Positions 1-9,459 of a stretch of 64,000 bases of DNA are shown here, piece after piece (within the stretch, counting starts at the first letter, position 1; every line of letters starts with the position of its first letter). A model generated the notes under the pieces. It made no database searches and was not told the origin of the DNA. It saw only the letters and a program-made list of their open reading frames with translations. This DNA is from Bacillus sp. MRMR6 (GTDB taxonomy: Bacteria; Bacillota; Bacilli; Bacillales; Cytobacillaceae): positions 4,102 through 68,101 of the forward strand of contig NZ_MSLS01000020.1 in NCBI RefSeq assembly GCF_001940785.1, read 5' to 3'. The translations under genes and the position numbers were made by a program.

Positions 1-2
1 AT

Positions 3-1536
3 ATAAACATGTACCTTTCTTCTGAAGTGAAACTAGGAAGATAAAAATTTAGAAATTTCTCAAGTATCGCATCTGCCAAATACAGGTGCTGGTGATGCTT
101 CATCTGGTAAGGTTGATTTCACGATCCGTACGACGGGTGAAATGAATAAAACCTTAAAGTTCAGAATACCTGACTGGGCTCCATCAAATCCTGAACTTAA
201 AATCAACGGAGTACCTGTGGAGGATTACACAGTCGAAGGTGGATACATTGTCCTTACACAAAGTTGGACAGACGGTACAACAATTGAATTAGATTTCCCA
301 ATGGAAGTAGTCCTTTATGACCTGCCAGACAATGAGAATGTTGTTGCATTCAAATATGGCCCTGGATGGAAAGAAAATATTAAAGAGAATCTTGTTAAAA
401 CAGAAGGTAAGCTTGAATTTACCTTAAAAGGAACAGATGCTGATAATGGAATTCTAACTTTCACACCACATTTTGAAAGATATGAAGACCGATATGGGAT
501 TTATTTCGAACTTGTTACAGCTGATTCAGAGAGCTATCAGAGGTCAATTTTACAAGCGAAGGAAAAAGGAAGAGCAGAAACGGCAACGGTTAGTTCCGTT
601 ATTGTAGCAAATGACCAGTATGAACTGGCTGCAAATCGTCAAACTGTAAATTCGACAGTTGGAGTGTTCAATGGCAGTTCATACCGAGATGTGCGAGCAG
701 GTGGATATTTTAGCTATGACTTAGAAGTAAAACCAGGTGCAGCGAACTATCTTTATGCTACTTACTATAGTGGTGATGTAGGCAGAACATTTGATATTTA
801 TGTAGATGATCAAAAACTGGTAACAGAAGTCATTCAAAATAAGAATCCTGGAGATTTTAATACTCAAACACATAAAATTACTCAGGACTTAGTTGAAAAT
901 AGTAGAACAAAAACTGTAACTGAAACAGATAATGACGGAAACACAGTGCAACGAGAAGTGAAATATGTAACAGTTAAATTTGCTAGTACAGGTGGTTTTG
1001 TAGGGGGGATATTTGATATCTTCCGAATCATTACTGACTACAAAACGAATCCGAATTTAGACAGCTTATCATTTAATAAAGGGGATTTATCTGAATCATT
1101 TGATCTTGAAGTTACTGAATATACACTAACAGTTCCAACTTCAACAGAATCTGTCGATATGTCAGTATCACTTCAAGACCAATATGGATTGGTGTACATC
1201 GGTGATACGCTAATCAATGACTCGGCTGAACGTAAAATTGCTTTAACAACAGATACTACAAAGGTTGTTTTAACGACAAAAGCAGAAGATCACAAAACCT
1301 CAAAACAATATACTATTACTATTGTAAAAAGGGATGTTGTTCAAGAAGAACCAGGCGATGACAATGAAACACCGGTCGAAGACAATGATTCAAAAGGAAA
1401 AGATATGGAATCTTCTAAAGGTGAAAAACTACCAAACACAGCTACGAATATATATAATTATCTAGATGCAGGTATATTATTACTAGTGACAGGTGCAATG
1501 ACTTCACTTAAACTTAGAAGAAGGAAAAGTATGTAA
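3..1536 (+). pseudogene. GH127 beta-L-arabinofuranosidase, 3' part, cell-wall anchored, frameshifted
   Basis: This is the C-terminal part of a secreted glycoside hydrolase family 127 (DUF1680) enzyme, which releases L-arabinofuranose from arabinan-type glycans; the catalytic domain lies upstream of the window. Visible pieces in order are the GH127 C-terminal beta domain (motif FRIPDWA), a DUF6805-like carbohydrate domain (VFNGSSYRDVRAGGY), a cadherin-like beta-sandwich (LSFNKGDLSESF) and a sortase signal LPNTA, followed by a hydrophobic helix and a basic tail RRRK. The frame reading NMYLSSEVKL at about 9-35 ends at a stop at 42-44 and homology continues one frame over from 37, so there is a frameshift near 36. 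At 358-366 the text jumps from KYGP to GWKENI, where I would expect a further stretch, so an internal deletion is likely. The first ATG in frame after the shift is 142. It fits the arabinose genes downstream. Family fairly sure; whether it is dead or a sequencing artefact is open. Confidence 0.7.
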
Positions 1537-1554
1537 TACCTAACAGAATAAATA

Positions 1555-1606
1555 AAAGGGGTGTCTGAAACGGTCGTGATAAAGAGACCTGCTCGACACC
1601 CTTTTT
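1555..1606 (+). terminator. Rho-independent terminator after GH127 gene
   Basis: GGGTGTC (1559-1565) pairs with GACACCC (1595-1601) across a 29-nt loop and is followed by five Ts. Confidence 0.75.
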
Positions 1607-1680
1607 ACGTAAATTCATGCTAGCTTAAACAACTACATTGGTGCAGAAGGTATTTGGGGAGGAATAATAGCAGAAATTGA

Positions 1681-1857
1681 GTGTTTACCATTTGGTATCA
1701 TATTTTATTAGCAGTGCGATTAGTAAAAGTAGCTAAACTATCTAAGAAATCAGCATATATAACTTCCATTATTTACTATTTAGTATTACTACTTTTTGCA
1801 GTGGTAAACGTTTTATTAGAAAGATACCATGAATTTCTGGAATTTCATAATCATTAA
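1681..1857 (+). other. Possible small membrane-protein ORF or relic
   Basis: A 58-codon GTG-started frame reads as one hydrophobic segment (AYITSIIYYLVLLLFAVVNV) with a basic N-terminal half. No proper ribosome site lies at the right distance: GGAGG at about 1658 is roughly 18 nt away, and a stop directly precedes the GTG. The frame one over at about 1622-1710 reads GAEGIWGGIIAEI, so this may be the frameshifted tail of a decayed membrane gene. The rest of 1537-2128 holds only terminators and AT-rich DNA. Confidence 0.2.
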
Positions 1858-1885
1858 GGGTTCGACTTTAGATAAAGTACAAAAA

Positions 1886-1910
1886 AAGAAGCCAGTATTG
1901 GTTTCTTTTT
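1886..1910 (+). terminator. Hairpin with T-run
   Basis: AAGAAGCCA (1886-1894) pairs with TGGTTTCTT (1899-1907) around a 4-nt loop and is followed by Ts. It lies downstream of the possible small membrane ORF. Confidence 0.6.
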
Positions 1911-2128
1911 GCTTTTAAGTCATGATTATATTTAAAAATATCAGTGCCGTGCCTAAAAATATTACAACCCTCCAAAAAAATTACAAATTATTAATTATCA
2001 CTAATTATAGAGCAAAATATATAACATTTTTTTCGAACTTTAAACCATTCAAATTATAGTGAGAGGCTCTTATAATTAATAATAAAATAGTGAGGTTATG
2101 ATTTAATTAAATCTAGGAGGTTATTTAG

Positions 2129-2329
2129 ATGAACAGATCAAAAGTAAGTGAAATTATTTTAAATATTGAGAAGTATCGCAAGGAATTATATAAGTTAGTT
2201 TTGGAAAAAGGGGTGTCACACCCAGATGGCATTCAATTAAGTCAATGTATAGATGAATTGATTTTAGAAGTAATTATTACTAGAACCAATCATTCAAACC
2301 AAGATTATATTTACGAAATGTGCTCCTAA
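2129..2329 (+). CDS. Spo0E-like aspartyl-phosphate phosphatase
   Basis: A 66-residue protein of the Spo0E family, small two-helix phosphatases that remove phosphate from Spo0A~P and delay sporulation. The family signature S-Q-x-x-D is present as LSQCIDELI around residue 37, after a first helix (VSEIILNIEKYRKELYKLV). Length is typical of the family. The start ATG is preceded by AGGAGG at about 2115-2120. It is a lone gene between the GH127 gene and araD. Several paralogues are normal in Bacillaceae, so no specific symbol (Spo0E, YnzD, YisI) is assigned. Confidence 0.8.
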   Translation: MNRSKVSEIILNIEKYRKELYKLVLEKGVSHPDGIQLSQCIDELILEVIITRTNHSNQDYIYEMCS

Positions 2330-2721
2330 GAAAAAATTGATAGATAACATTTTCTTTTCCTTTTTTATACATCATATATTTTTAACATCTCCGCTGAAGT
2401 ATACTTCTAATCATTCTTACAACCTGTTAATCCTCAAATGAAGATAAATTTAAAGTAAAGATTATAGTAACAAATATTCCATTAAATAAGTTAACAATTG
2501 AATGTACAACTTTTCTTTTAGGAATTAAGAGTTTGGTAGGGTACCTCACAATATATTTATTTGGAAATTTTACATTTTGTTTGAAAGATTTTACATTATT
2601 TCAAATAAGTGAATAAAAAGGGTAAAAGAAATAACAATTATTTCAAATTTTTTTCCATTCAAAACAAATTGGGAATTTTTTATAATTAATTTAACAACAG
2701 AGAGAAAAGGGAGGTAACAGT
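2330..2721. other. AT-rich intergenic region upstream of araD
   Basis: About 390 bp of AT-rich DNA that should hold the promoter of the araD-araA operon. I could not pick a clear sigma-A promoter, and I see no perfect catabolite-response element. A partial GTACAA half-site at about 2503 could be part of an AraR site but is weak. Confidence 0.3.
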
Positions 2722-3417
2722 GTGTTAGAGCAATTGAAAAAAAATGTCTTAGAAGCGAATCTTCAGCTTCCAAAACATGGTTTAGTCACTTTTACATGGG
2801 GAAATGTGAGTGGAATTGACCGCGAACAAGGTCTGGTTGTTATAAAACCAAGTGGTGTCCCATATGAAGAATTAAAAATGGATGATCTCGTTGTATTAAA
2901 TCTAGATGGAGGCATTATAGAAGGTTCATTAAGACCTTCCTCTGATACACCGACACATCTCGCACTGTATCGTGCATTTCCACAAATCGGAGGGATTGTA
3001 CATACCCACTCTCTATGGGCAACAAGCTGGGCTCAAGCGGGGCGAGCGATTCCTGCCCTTGGTACTACTCATGCAGATTACTTTTATGGAGAAATTCCTT
3101 GTACCCGTTCGCTGCACAAGGATGAAATTGATCGGGGATATGAGCTCGAAACAGGTCAAGTTATCATTGAAACCTTTAAAAAAGAGGGACTTGATCCAAT
3201 AGCAATGCCAGGTGTTCTTTTAGCTGGACATGCTCCATTTAGCTGGGGTAAGGATGCAAACCAAGCTGTTCACAATGCAGTGGTATTAGAGGAAGTTGCC
3301 AAAATGGGCTTAAATACGTTATTACTCAACCCGAATATTAAGCCAATTGATCAATTCTTATTAGATAAACATTATCTTCGGAAACATGGTGCTAATGCGT
3401 ATTACGGTCAAAAGTAG
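2722..3417 (+). CDS. araD: L-ribulose-5-phosphate 4-epimerase
   Basis: Class II aldolase/epimerase of 231 residues that converts L-ribulose-5-phosphate to D-xylulose-5-phosphate, the last step of the arabinose pathway. Metal-site residues align with the known enzyme: D75 in SSDTPTH, H94 and H96 in HTHS, and H170 in AGH; substrate residues N28 and K42 are also in place. It starts at GTG 2722, seven bases after GGGAGGT. It precedes araA by about 90 bp. Length and residues are those of an active epimerase. Confidence 0.95.
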   Translation: MLEQLKKNVLEANLQLPKHGLVTFTWGNVSGIDREQGLVVIKPSGVPYEELKMDDLVVLNLDGGIIEGSLRPSSDTPTHLALYRAFPQIGGIVHTHSLWATSWAQAGRAIPALGTTHADYFYGEIPCTRSLHKDEIDRGYELETGQVIIETFKKEGLDPIAMPGVLLAGHAPFSWGKDANQAVHNAVVLEEVAKMGLNTLLLNPNIKPIDQFLLDKHYLRKHGANAYYGQK

Positions 3418-3444
3418 AACAAGCATTTAACTCAACATGGTTAA

Positions 3445-3460
3445 ACTTGTCCGTATATAT
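3445..3460 (+). promoter_or_regulatory. Candidate AraR operator
   Basis: ACTTGTCCGTATATAT matches the B. subtilis AraR consensus ATTTGTNCGTACAAAT at 12 of 15 defined positions. It lies between araD and araA, about 45 bp before the araA start, so it could allow separate arabinose-responsive control of araA. No araR gene is in the window. Confidence 0.4.
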
Positions 3461-3505
3461 TACCGATCTTACAAAAATACATTCATTTACTTAGGGGGAT
3501 TTACC

Positions 3506-4990
3506 ATGTTAACGACAAAAGCATATGAGTTTTGGTTTATTACTGGAAGTCAATTATTATACGGAGAAGATGTACTTCGTCAAGTGGAAGAGAACTCAAA
3601 TACAATCGTAAATGGATTAGACGATGATTCTTCTGTACCTTATAAGCTAGTCTTTAAATCGGTTGTAAAGGATTCAGATGCAATCCGCAAAGTAATTTTA
3701 GAAGCGAATTCAAATGAAAATTGTGCTGGTATTATTACATGGATGCACACTTTCTCACCATCCAAGATGTGGATTGCCGGCTTATCAAATTTGCAAAAGC
3801 CATCACTTCATTTAGCTACGCAATTTAACCGTGATATTCCGTGGGATTCTATTGATATGGACTTCATGAATTTAAATCAAGCTGCACATGGTGACCGTGA
3901 ACATGGTTTCATCGCAGCACGTATGAAAGTAAAACGCAAAGTTGTAGTGGGACATTGGGAAAATCCTGAAGTAAGAGAACGAATAGGCAGCTGGATGAGA
4001 ACATCAGTTGCTTTCCAAGAAAGCAGGAACTTAAAGGTTTGCCGATTTGGTGATAACATGCGCCAAGTTGCTGTAACAGAGGGGGATAAAGTAGAAGCAC
4101 AAATCAAATTTGGCTGGACAGTCAATGGTTATGGAGTCGGTGACCTGGCCGGGCGCATGAACGAAGTATCTGAACAAGAAGTGGACCAGTTAATGGATGA
4201 ATATCAAGAAAAATATGAAATTTCTCCAGAGGGACTTGTTGAGGGTCCAGTAAGAGACGCAATCCGTTATCAAGCTCGAATCGAACTTGGGATGAAAGCT
4301 TTCTTGACAGAGGGAGGCTATACTGCATTTACGACTACTTTTGAGGACTTGCATGGAATGAAGCAGCTTCCTGGGCTTGCGGTTCAGCGCTTAATGGAAC
4401 AAGGTTATGGATTTGCAGGTGAAGGTGACTGGAAAACGGCAGCCCTTGTTAGATTAATGAAAATCATTGCTGGAAATGAAGGGACATCTTTCATGGAAGA
4501 TTATACGTACCATTTTGAACCTGGAAATGAGATGGTTCTTGGTTCACATATGCTTGAGATTTGTCCAACGATATCAGCAACACGTCCAAAAATTGAAGTT
4601 CATCCACTTGGAATTGGCGGAAAAGAAGATCCTGCGAGAATCGTGTTTGATGGACGAGGAGGATCTGCATTAAATGCTAGTATTATTGACCTGGGACATC
4701 GTTTCCGACTTCTTGTCAATGAAGTTGATGCTATCCAGCCAGAAATCGGTATGCCGAAACTTCCTGTAGCAAGGGTTCTTTGGAAAACGCAGCCATCTTT
4801 AGGCCAAGCTGTTGAAAATTGGATTCAGGCTGGTGGAGCTCACCATACTGGATACTCTTACAAAGTAACAACTGAACAGTTGAGAGACTTTGCAGAACTT
4901 GCTGGAATTGAAATGGTTGTTATTAATAATGACACTACTACACATGCTTTCAATAATGAACTGCGTTGGAATGAAGTAATTTTCCGCTAA
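3506..4990 (+). CDS. araA: L-arabinose isomerase
   Basis: Converts L-arabinose to L-ribulose, the first intracellular step. The protein is 494 residues, close to the 496 of B. subtilis. The Mn-binding and catalytic residues are at E306 (GEGDW), E331 (EDYTYHF), H348 (GSHML) and H447 (GAHHTGY), matching the known tetrad. I chose ATG 3506 because AGGGGGA precedes it by about 7 nt and homology begins at LTTKAYEFWF; the longer open frame from 3437 adds only non-homologous residues. No paralogue is seen here. Confidence 0.96.
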   Translation: MLTTKAYEFWFITGSQLLYGEDVLRQVEENSNTIVNGLDDDSSVPYKLVFKSVVKDSDAIRKVILEANSNENCAGIITWMHTFSPSKMWIAGLSNLQKPSLHLATQFNRDIPWDSIDMDFMNLNQAAHGDREHGFIAARMKVKRKVVVGHWENPEVRERIGSWMRTSVAFQESRNLKVCRFGDNMRQVAVTEGDKVEAQIKFGWTVNGYGVGDLAGRMNEVSEQEVDQLMDEYQEKYEISPEGLVEGPVRDAIRYQARIELGMKAFLTEGGYTAFTTTFEDLHGMKQLPGLAVQRLMEQGYGFAGEGDWKTAALVRLMKIIAGNEGTSFMEDYTYHFEPGNEMVLGSHMLEICPTISATRPKIEVHPLGIGGKEDPARIVFDGRGGSALNASIIDLGHRFRLLVNEVDAIQPEIGMPKLPVARVLWKTQPSLGQAVENWIQAGGAHHTGYSYKVTTEQLRDFAELAGIEMVVINNDTTTHAFNNELRWNEVIFR

Positions 4991-5021
4991 TTTTTTTAAA
5001 AAAAGAACAACCTATAAGATG

Positions 5022-5050
5022 TTGGGGCTATTAGAAAATAATAGCCCTAA
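5022..5050 (+). other. Hairpin between araA and tkt
   Basis: TTGGGGCTATT pairs with AATAGCCCTAA around an A-rich loop. There is no strong T-run, so it may be an mRNA-processing or stability hairpin rather than a terminator. Confidence 0.45.
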
Positions 5051-5088
5051 TGTTTAAATAAAAGGTTCGAGGTAATGGAGGTATAGAT

Positions 5089-7103
5089 TTGAGTAAAACT
5101 ATTGATAGATTACAAGTTGAGCAAAATGCAGTGAATACGATAAGAACACTTGCGATCGATGCCATTGAAAAGGCAAAATCAGGACACCCAGGTATGCCGA
5201 TGGGAATGGCCCCGACAGGTCATGTTTTATTTTCAAAGGTTATGAATCACAATCCTGCCAATCCAACCTGGTTTAACCGTGACCGTTTTGTTTTATCGGC
5301 TGGACATGGTTCTATGCTGTTATATAGCTTGCTGCATTTAAGTGGATATAAAGTATCGCTGATGATTTGAAACAGTTCAGACAATGGGGAAGCATGACAC
5401 CAGGTCATCCTGAGTTTGGTCATACTCCTGGCGTTGATGCCACTACTGGACCTTTGGGTCAGGGAGTTGCTATGGGTGTTGGGATGGCGATGGCCGAAAC
5501 TCACTTATCATCTGTTTACAATCGCGATCAATTCCCTTTAATCAATCATTTTACATATGTTATTTGTGGTGACGGAGATTTGATGGAGGGTGTGCCTGCA
5601 GAAGCAGCTTCTCTTGCAGGCCACTTGCAATTAGGTAAGCTAATATTAATCTATGATTCTAATAATATTACATTAGATGGCGAAGCTAATCTATCATTCT
5701 CCGAAAATGTAGGTAAAAGATTCGAGGCTTATGGATGGCAAGTATTGCGAGTGGAAGAAGAAAATAACTTGCATGCCATTGAATCAGCTCTAAATGAAGC
5801 GAAAAACGAACTGAACAGACCTACTTTAATTGAAGTAAAAACAACCCTAGGCTATGGAAGCCCGAATAAAGGTGGAAAAGGCGGTCATCAAGGTACGCAT
5901 GGTTCACCACTTGGTGCCGGCGAAGTAAAACTAACAAAAGAATTCTACGGCGTTCCGCAAGAAGATTTCTATATTTCTAATGAGGTAAAAGAGTACTATA
6001 ACGAAGTAAAACGACAAGGAATTCAAGTTAATCAAGAGTGGGATGAATTATTTAATCATTATAAACAAGAACATCCTGATTTGGCTGAACGTTTAGAAAG
6101 AGAACTGAGAGGGGAGCTACCTGAAGACTGGGATAGTGAAGTTCCAGTGTATGAAATAGGTACTTCCGTATCTACTCGCGTTGCTTCAGGACAAATATTG
6201 AATGTTCTTGCCAGAAAAGTTCCAAATTTAATTGGAGGATCAGCTGATTTGGAATCTTCCACCATGACCCACTTATATGATTTAGGAAGATACGCAGCCG
6301 GTCATTATGAAGGACGGAATGTGTACTTTGGAGTCCGGGAATTTGCCATGGGGGCAATAGTTAATGGAATGGCACTTCATGGAGGATTGAAGCCATTTGG
6401 ATCCACTTTCTTTGTATTTTCGGACTACCTTCGTCCAGCTGTCCGATTATCAGCTCTCATGAATCTTCCGGTAACATTTGTATTTACGCATGACAGTATT
6501 TTTGTTGGAGAAGACGGTCCTACCCATGAACCAATTGAACAGCTGGCAGCCCTTCGCTGCATTCCAAATCTTAAGGTACTACGTCCTTCGGATGCAAATG
6601 AAACAGCGGCTGCATGGAAATATGCGGTTGAAAATCAAAACGGACCAGTCGCGTTAGTTTTGACAAGGCAAAATCTTACAGTCAACGTCGATGCCCAAAC
6701 AGCTAATCAAAATGTTGAAAAGGGAGCTTATATCGTTTCTAAAACAAAAACTGAAGTTCCGGCGGTACAGCTTTTCGCTACGGGTTCTGAGGTTGACCTT
6801 GCACTTCAAGTAAAAGAAAAATTAGCATCTGAGGGAATCAGCTCTCATGTTATAAGCATGCCTTCTTGGGAATTATTTGAAGAGCAGCCAAAGGCTTATC
6901 AAGATTCTATTCTAAGAAGAGATAGTAAGCTGAATGTTGCAATTGAATTGGGGTCACCGCAGGGGTGGGCACAATATGTTGGAAGAGATGGTATCATCGT
7001 TGGCATTTCTACGTTTGGTGCATCTGCTCCTGGAAGCCGCATTGCTATGGAATATGGTTTTACTGTAGAAAGCATTGTGCATAAAATTAAAGAACGCCTA
7101 TAA
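5089..7103 (+). pseudogene. tkt: Transketolase, interrupted by a 1-base frameshift
   Basis: Thiamine-diphosphate transketolase of the non-oxidative pentose phosphate pathway, which would take xylulose-5-phosphate from the arabinose route. Start is TTG 5089 after GGAGGT. The first frame gives 93 residues ([20 protein letters not shown]) and stops at 5368-5370; homology continues in the next frame from 5361. Restoring one G at 5361 (CTGATGAT to CTGGATGAT) joins SGYKVSL to [11 protein letters not shown] and gives about 671 residues, the normal length. All later motifs are intact: GDGDLMEGV with the downstream NN of the ThDP site, FVFTHDS and the C-terminal domain. The lesion is either a sequencing error or a recent mutation. 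Bacillaceae usually have another tkt, and this copy appears to be the arabinose-operon paralogue. Confidence 0.9.
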
Positions 7104-7166
7104 TGTTTTGCTTTTTACAGTTAGTATTAAATTTGGAAAAACTTAAGTAAACTTTATTTTTCATTT

Positions 7167-7220
7167 ACATACCTCCTCTATCAATCATTTCCTGATAGGG
7201 CAGGTATGTAATCGTTTTTT
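7167..7220 (+). terminator. Terminator after tkt
   Basis: ACATACCT pairs with AGGTATGT, with an inner CTATCA/TGATAG stem, then a T-run at 7214-7219. Some read-through into the kinase gene is possible. Confidence 0.75.
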
Positions 7221-7386
7221 ATTTCATCAATTTTCCATAGAAACCCATTCATGAGGGATAGGCACGAGTAAATTGAAAGTACTAAATATAACCGTTACAT
7301 ATTCGCTACAAAACTCATGGATTTTAGAAAAGGATCAAGAATACAAAACGACCAAAACCTATAAATTTAGACGGGAGGAAGATTAC

Positions 7387-8985
7387 ATGAGTCTTGATGT
7401 AAGAAATGCCATACAAAGTGGAAAAACAGTACTTGGGATTGAACTTGGATCAACACGAATTAAAGCAGTTCTTATCGGAGAAGATCATCTACCGATCGCA
7501 TCTGGCAGCCATGACTGGGAAAATAAGTATGTAAATAATATCTGGACCTATAGCGAAGAGGATATTTGGAAGGGTTTACAAGATAGCTATCAAGAGATGG
7601 CTAACGATGTGAAACGGCGATATGGAGTTGCCTTACAAACTGTAGGAGCAATCGGTTTTAGTGCGATGATGCATGGCTATATGACTTTCAACCAGAATGG
7701 ACAGCTTTTGGTACCATTTCGCACTTGGCGTAACAATATTACCGAACAAGCTTCAAATGCACTTACAAAACTGTTTAACTACCAAATTCCTCAACGATGG
7801 AGTATTGCGCATCTTTATCAAGCAGTCTTGAATCAGGAGGAACATGTAGCTGACATTAGCTTCCAGACAACTTTAGCTGGTTATATCCATTGGAAACTGA
7901 CAGGTCAGAAAGTTCTTGGAGTTGGTGAAGCATCCGGTGTATTTCCAATTGACTTGAATACGAAGAGCTATAATCAAACAATGATCAATCAATTTAATAA
8001 ACAGATTTCAGCAAATAATTTGCCATGGAAACTCGAAGATATTCTACCTAAAGTATTGGCAGCGGGTGAAAACGCTGGCGTACTCACTAAAGAAGGAGCT
8101 AAGCTTCTGGATGTTACCGGAGAGCTGCAGTCGGGTATTCCACTTTGTCCGCCGGAAGGGGATGCAGGAACAGGGATGGTTGCAACAAACAGCGTAGCGA
8201 AGCGTACGGGTAATGTTTCAGCCGGAACTTCTGTATTTGCCATGGTTGTGCTGGAAAAGGAACTGTCCAAGGTATATTCCGAGATCGACCTTGTTACCAC
8301 ACCTACTGGTAACCTTGTGGCTATGGCCCATTCCAACAACTGCTCTTCAGACTTGAATGCATGGGTCGGATTGTTTGACGAATTTTCAAAAGTAATGGGT
8401 ATGGACGTTGACAGAAATAAGTTGTATGGAACTTTATATAATCTAGGTCTTCAAGGAGATTCGGATTGCGGCGGCTTACTCGCTTATGGCTATCTTTCAG
8501 GAGAACACATAACCCACTTTGAGGAAGGTCGTCCGTTGTTTGTTCGTTCATCAGATAGCAAGTTCAACCTTGCCAACTTCATGCGTGTACATTTATTTAC
8601 AGCATTGGGTGCACTGAAAATTGGTATGGATATTCTTCTAAAACAAGAAGAAGTGAAACTAGATGAAATTCTTGGTCACGGTGGTTTGTTTAAAACCCAA
8701 GGTGTCGGACAGCGTATCATGGCCGCTGCTCTCAACGTTCCAGTTTCCGTAATGGAAACGGCAGGAGAAGGCGGAGCATGGGGGATTGCCCTGCTAGCAT
8801 CATATATGATGAACAAAGCTGATAATGAAGCCTTAGAAGGGTATTTAAGCAACAAAGTATTTGCAGAAAAAACAGGTATAACTCTATCACCTGATCCTAA
8901 GGATGTAGTTGGATTTGAGCAATATATGGAACGTTATACAAAAGGACTTGCAATCCAGAGAGTAGCAATAGACAGCCTTAACTAG
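7387..8985 (+). CDS. FGGY-family sugar kinase, probable AraK-type ribulokinase
   Basis: A 532-residue FGGY carbohydrate kinase with an N-terminal actin-like ATPase fold ([16 protein letters not shown], residues about 15-30), a sugar-site region ([10 protein letters not shown]) and a C-terminal ATP-binding domain ([20 protein letters not shown]). It is not the classical AraB sequence type and is often labelled xylulokinase. With araD, araA and tkt beside it and no other kinase, L-ribulose is the likely substrate, as shown for the non-homologous-type ribulokinase of the Clostridium acetobutylicum arabinose cluster. Start is ATG 7387 after GGGAGGA; the longer frame from 7273 lacks homology. Kinase family certain, substrate inferred. 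Confidence 0.85.
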   Translation: MSLDVRNAIQSGKTVLGIELGSTRIKAVLIGEDHLPIASGSHDWENKYVNNIWTYSEEDIWKGLQDSYQEMANDVKRRYGVALQTVGAIGFSAMMHGYMTFNQNGQLLVPFRTWRNNITEQASNALTKLFNYQIPQRWSIAHLYQAVLNQEEHVADISFQTTLAGYIHWKLTGQKVLGVGEASGVFPIDLNTKSYNQTMINQFNKQISANNLPWKLEDILPKVLAAGENAGVLTKEGAKLLDVTGELQSGIPLCPPEGDAGTGMVATNSVAKRTGNVSAGTSVFAMVVLEKELSKVYSEIDLVTTPTGNLVAMAHSNNCSSDLNAWVGLFDEFSKVMGMDVDRNKLYGTLYNLGLQGDSDCGGLLAYGYLSGEHITHFEEGRPLFVRSSDSKFNLANFMRVHLFTALGALKIGMDILLKQEEVKLDEILGHGGLFKTQGVGQRIMAAALNVPVSVMETAGEGGAWGIALLASYMMNKADNEALEGYLSNKVFAEKTGITLSPDPKDVVGFEQYMERYTKGLAIQRVAIDSLN

Positions 8986-9267
8986 GAATTACGTACCTGT
9001 GGACTATCCAAAAATATGGAAAGTGGAGGGCACTCAATCGTCGTTGACCCGCCAAGAACAGGCCTCGACAACCAGCTATTGCAAACCATCTTGCAGGTAC
9101 AGCCAGAAAAGCTAATTTACGTCTCTTGTAACCCGTCAACATTGGCAAAAGACATTCAAACCCTCAGTAGCAAATACGAAGTGAAATACATCCAACCGGT
9201 TGATATGTTTCCGCAGACGGCGCACGTGGAGTGTATCTCGCAACTCATTTTAAAAGAAGGCAACTAA
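8986..9267 (+). pseudogene. 3' fragment of RlmCD/RumA-type 23S rRNA uracil-5-methyltransferase gene (relic 1)
   Basis: Only the last ~83 codons of a TrmA/RumA-family methyltransferase remain: SAM-site motif DPPRTGLD, catalytic-cysteine motif YVSCNP, and the conserved end [12 protein letters not shown]. The complete enzyme is about 450-460 residues, so the TRAM domain and most of the SAM fold are missing. The frame is open from just after the kinase stop; the first ATG is 9016, with no good ribosome site. Shorter copies of the same 3' end recur at about 10909, 15014 and 16456. Non-functional. Confidence 0.85.
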
Positions 9268-9287
9268 CCCTTGGGGTGTTGCCTTTT
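9257..9287 (+). terminator. Terminator of the rlmCD relic
   Basis: AAGGCAAC pairs with GTTGCCTT and is followed by Ts. The same hairpin recurs with relic 4 at about 16475-16507. Confidence 0.75.
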
Positions 9288-9459
9288 AACGTTTCTCGAA
9301 ACGTATGAGCAAATCTATTTGACTGACCCCAGTAAACTGAAGCGTTACCACACAGGGTCTAAGGCACCATTTTTTCGTTATTGGTAAAGTAGGAATTGAC
9401 AGTTTAGATACTTTCCTCGTAAAGTTGCTTATGATGAAAATTAAAATGGAGGAAAACAA

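Noticed and set aside
76..87. LPNTG-like peptide near the start of the window
   Set aside because: It is inside the GH127 fold, far from the C terminus and without a following membrane helix; the true sortase signal is LPNTA near 1430.
7207..7220. cre-like TGTAATCGTTTTTT between tkt and the kinase gene
   Set aside because: The last two consensus positions fail and it coincides with a terminator T-run.
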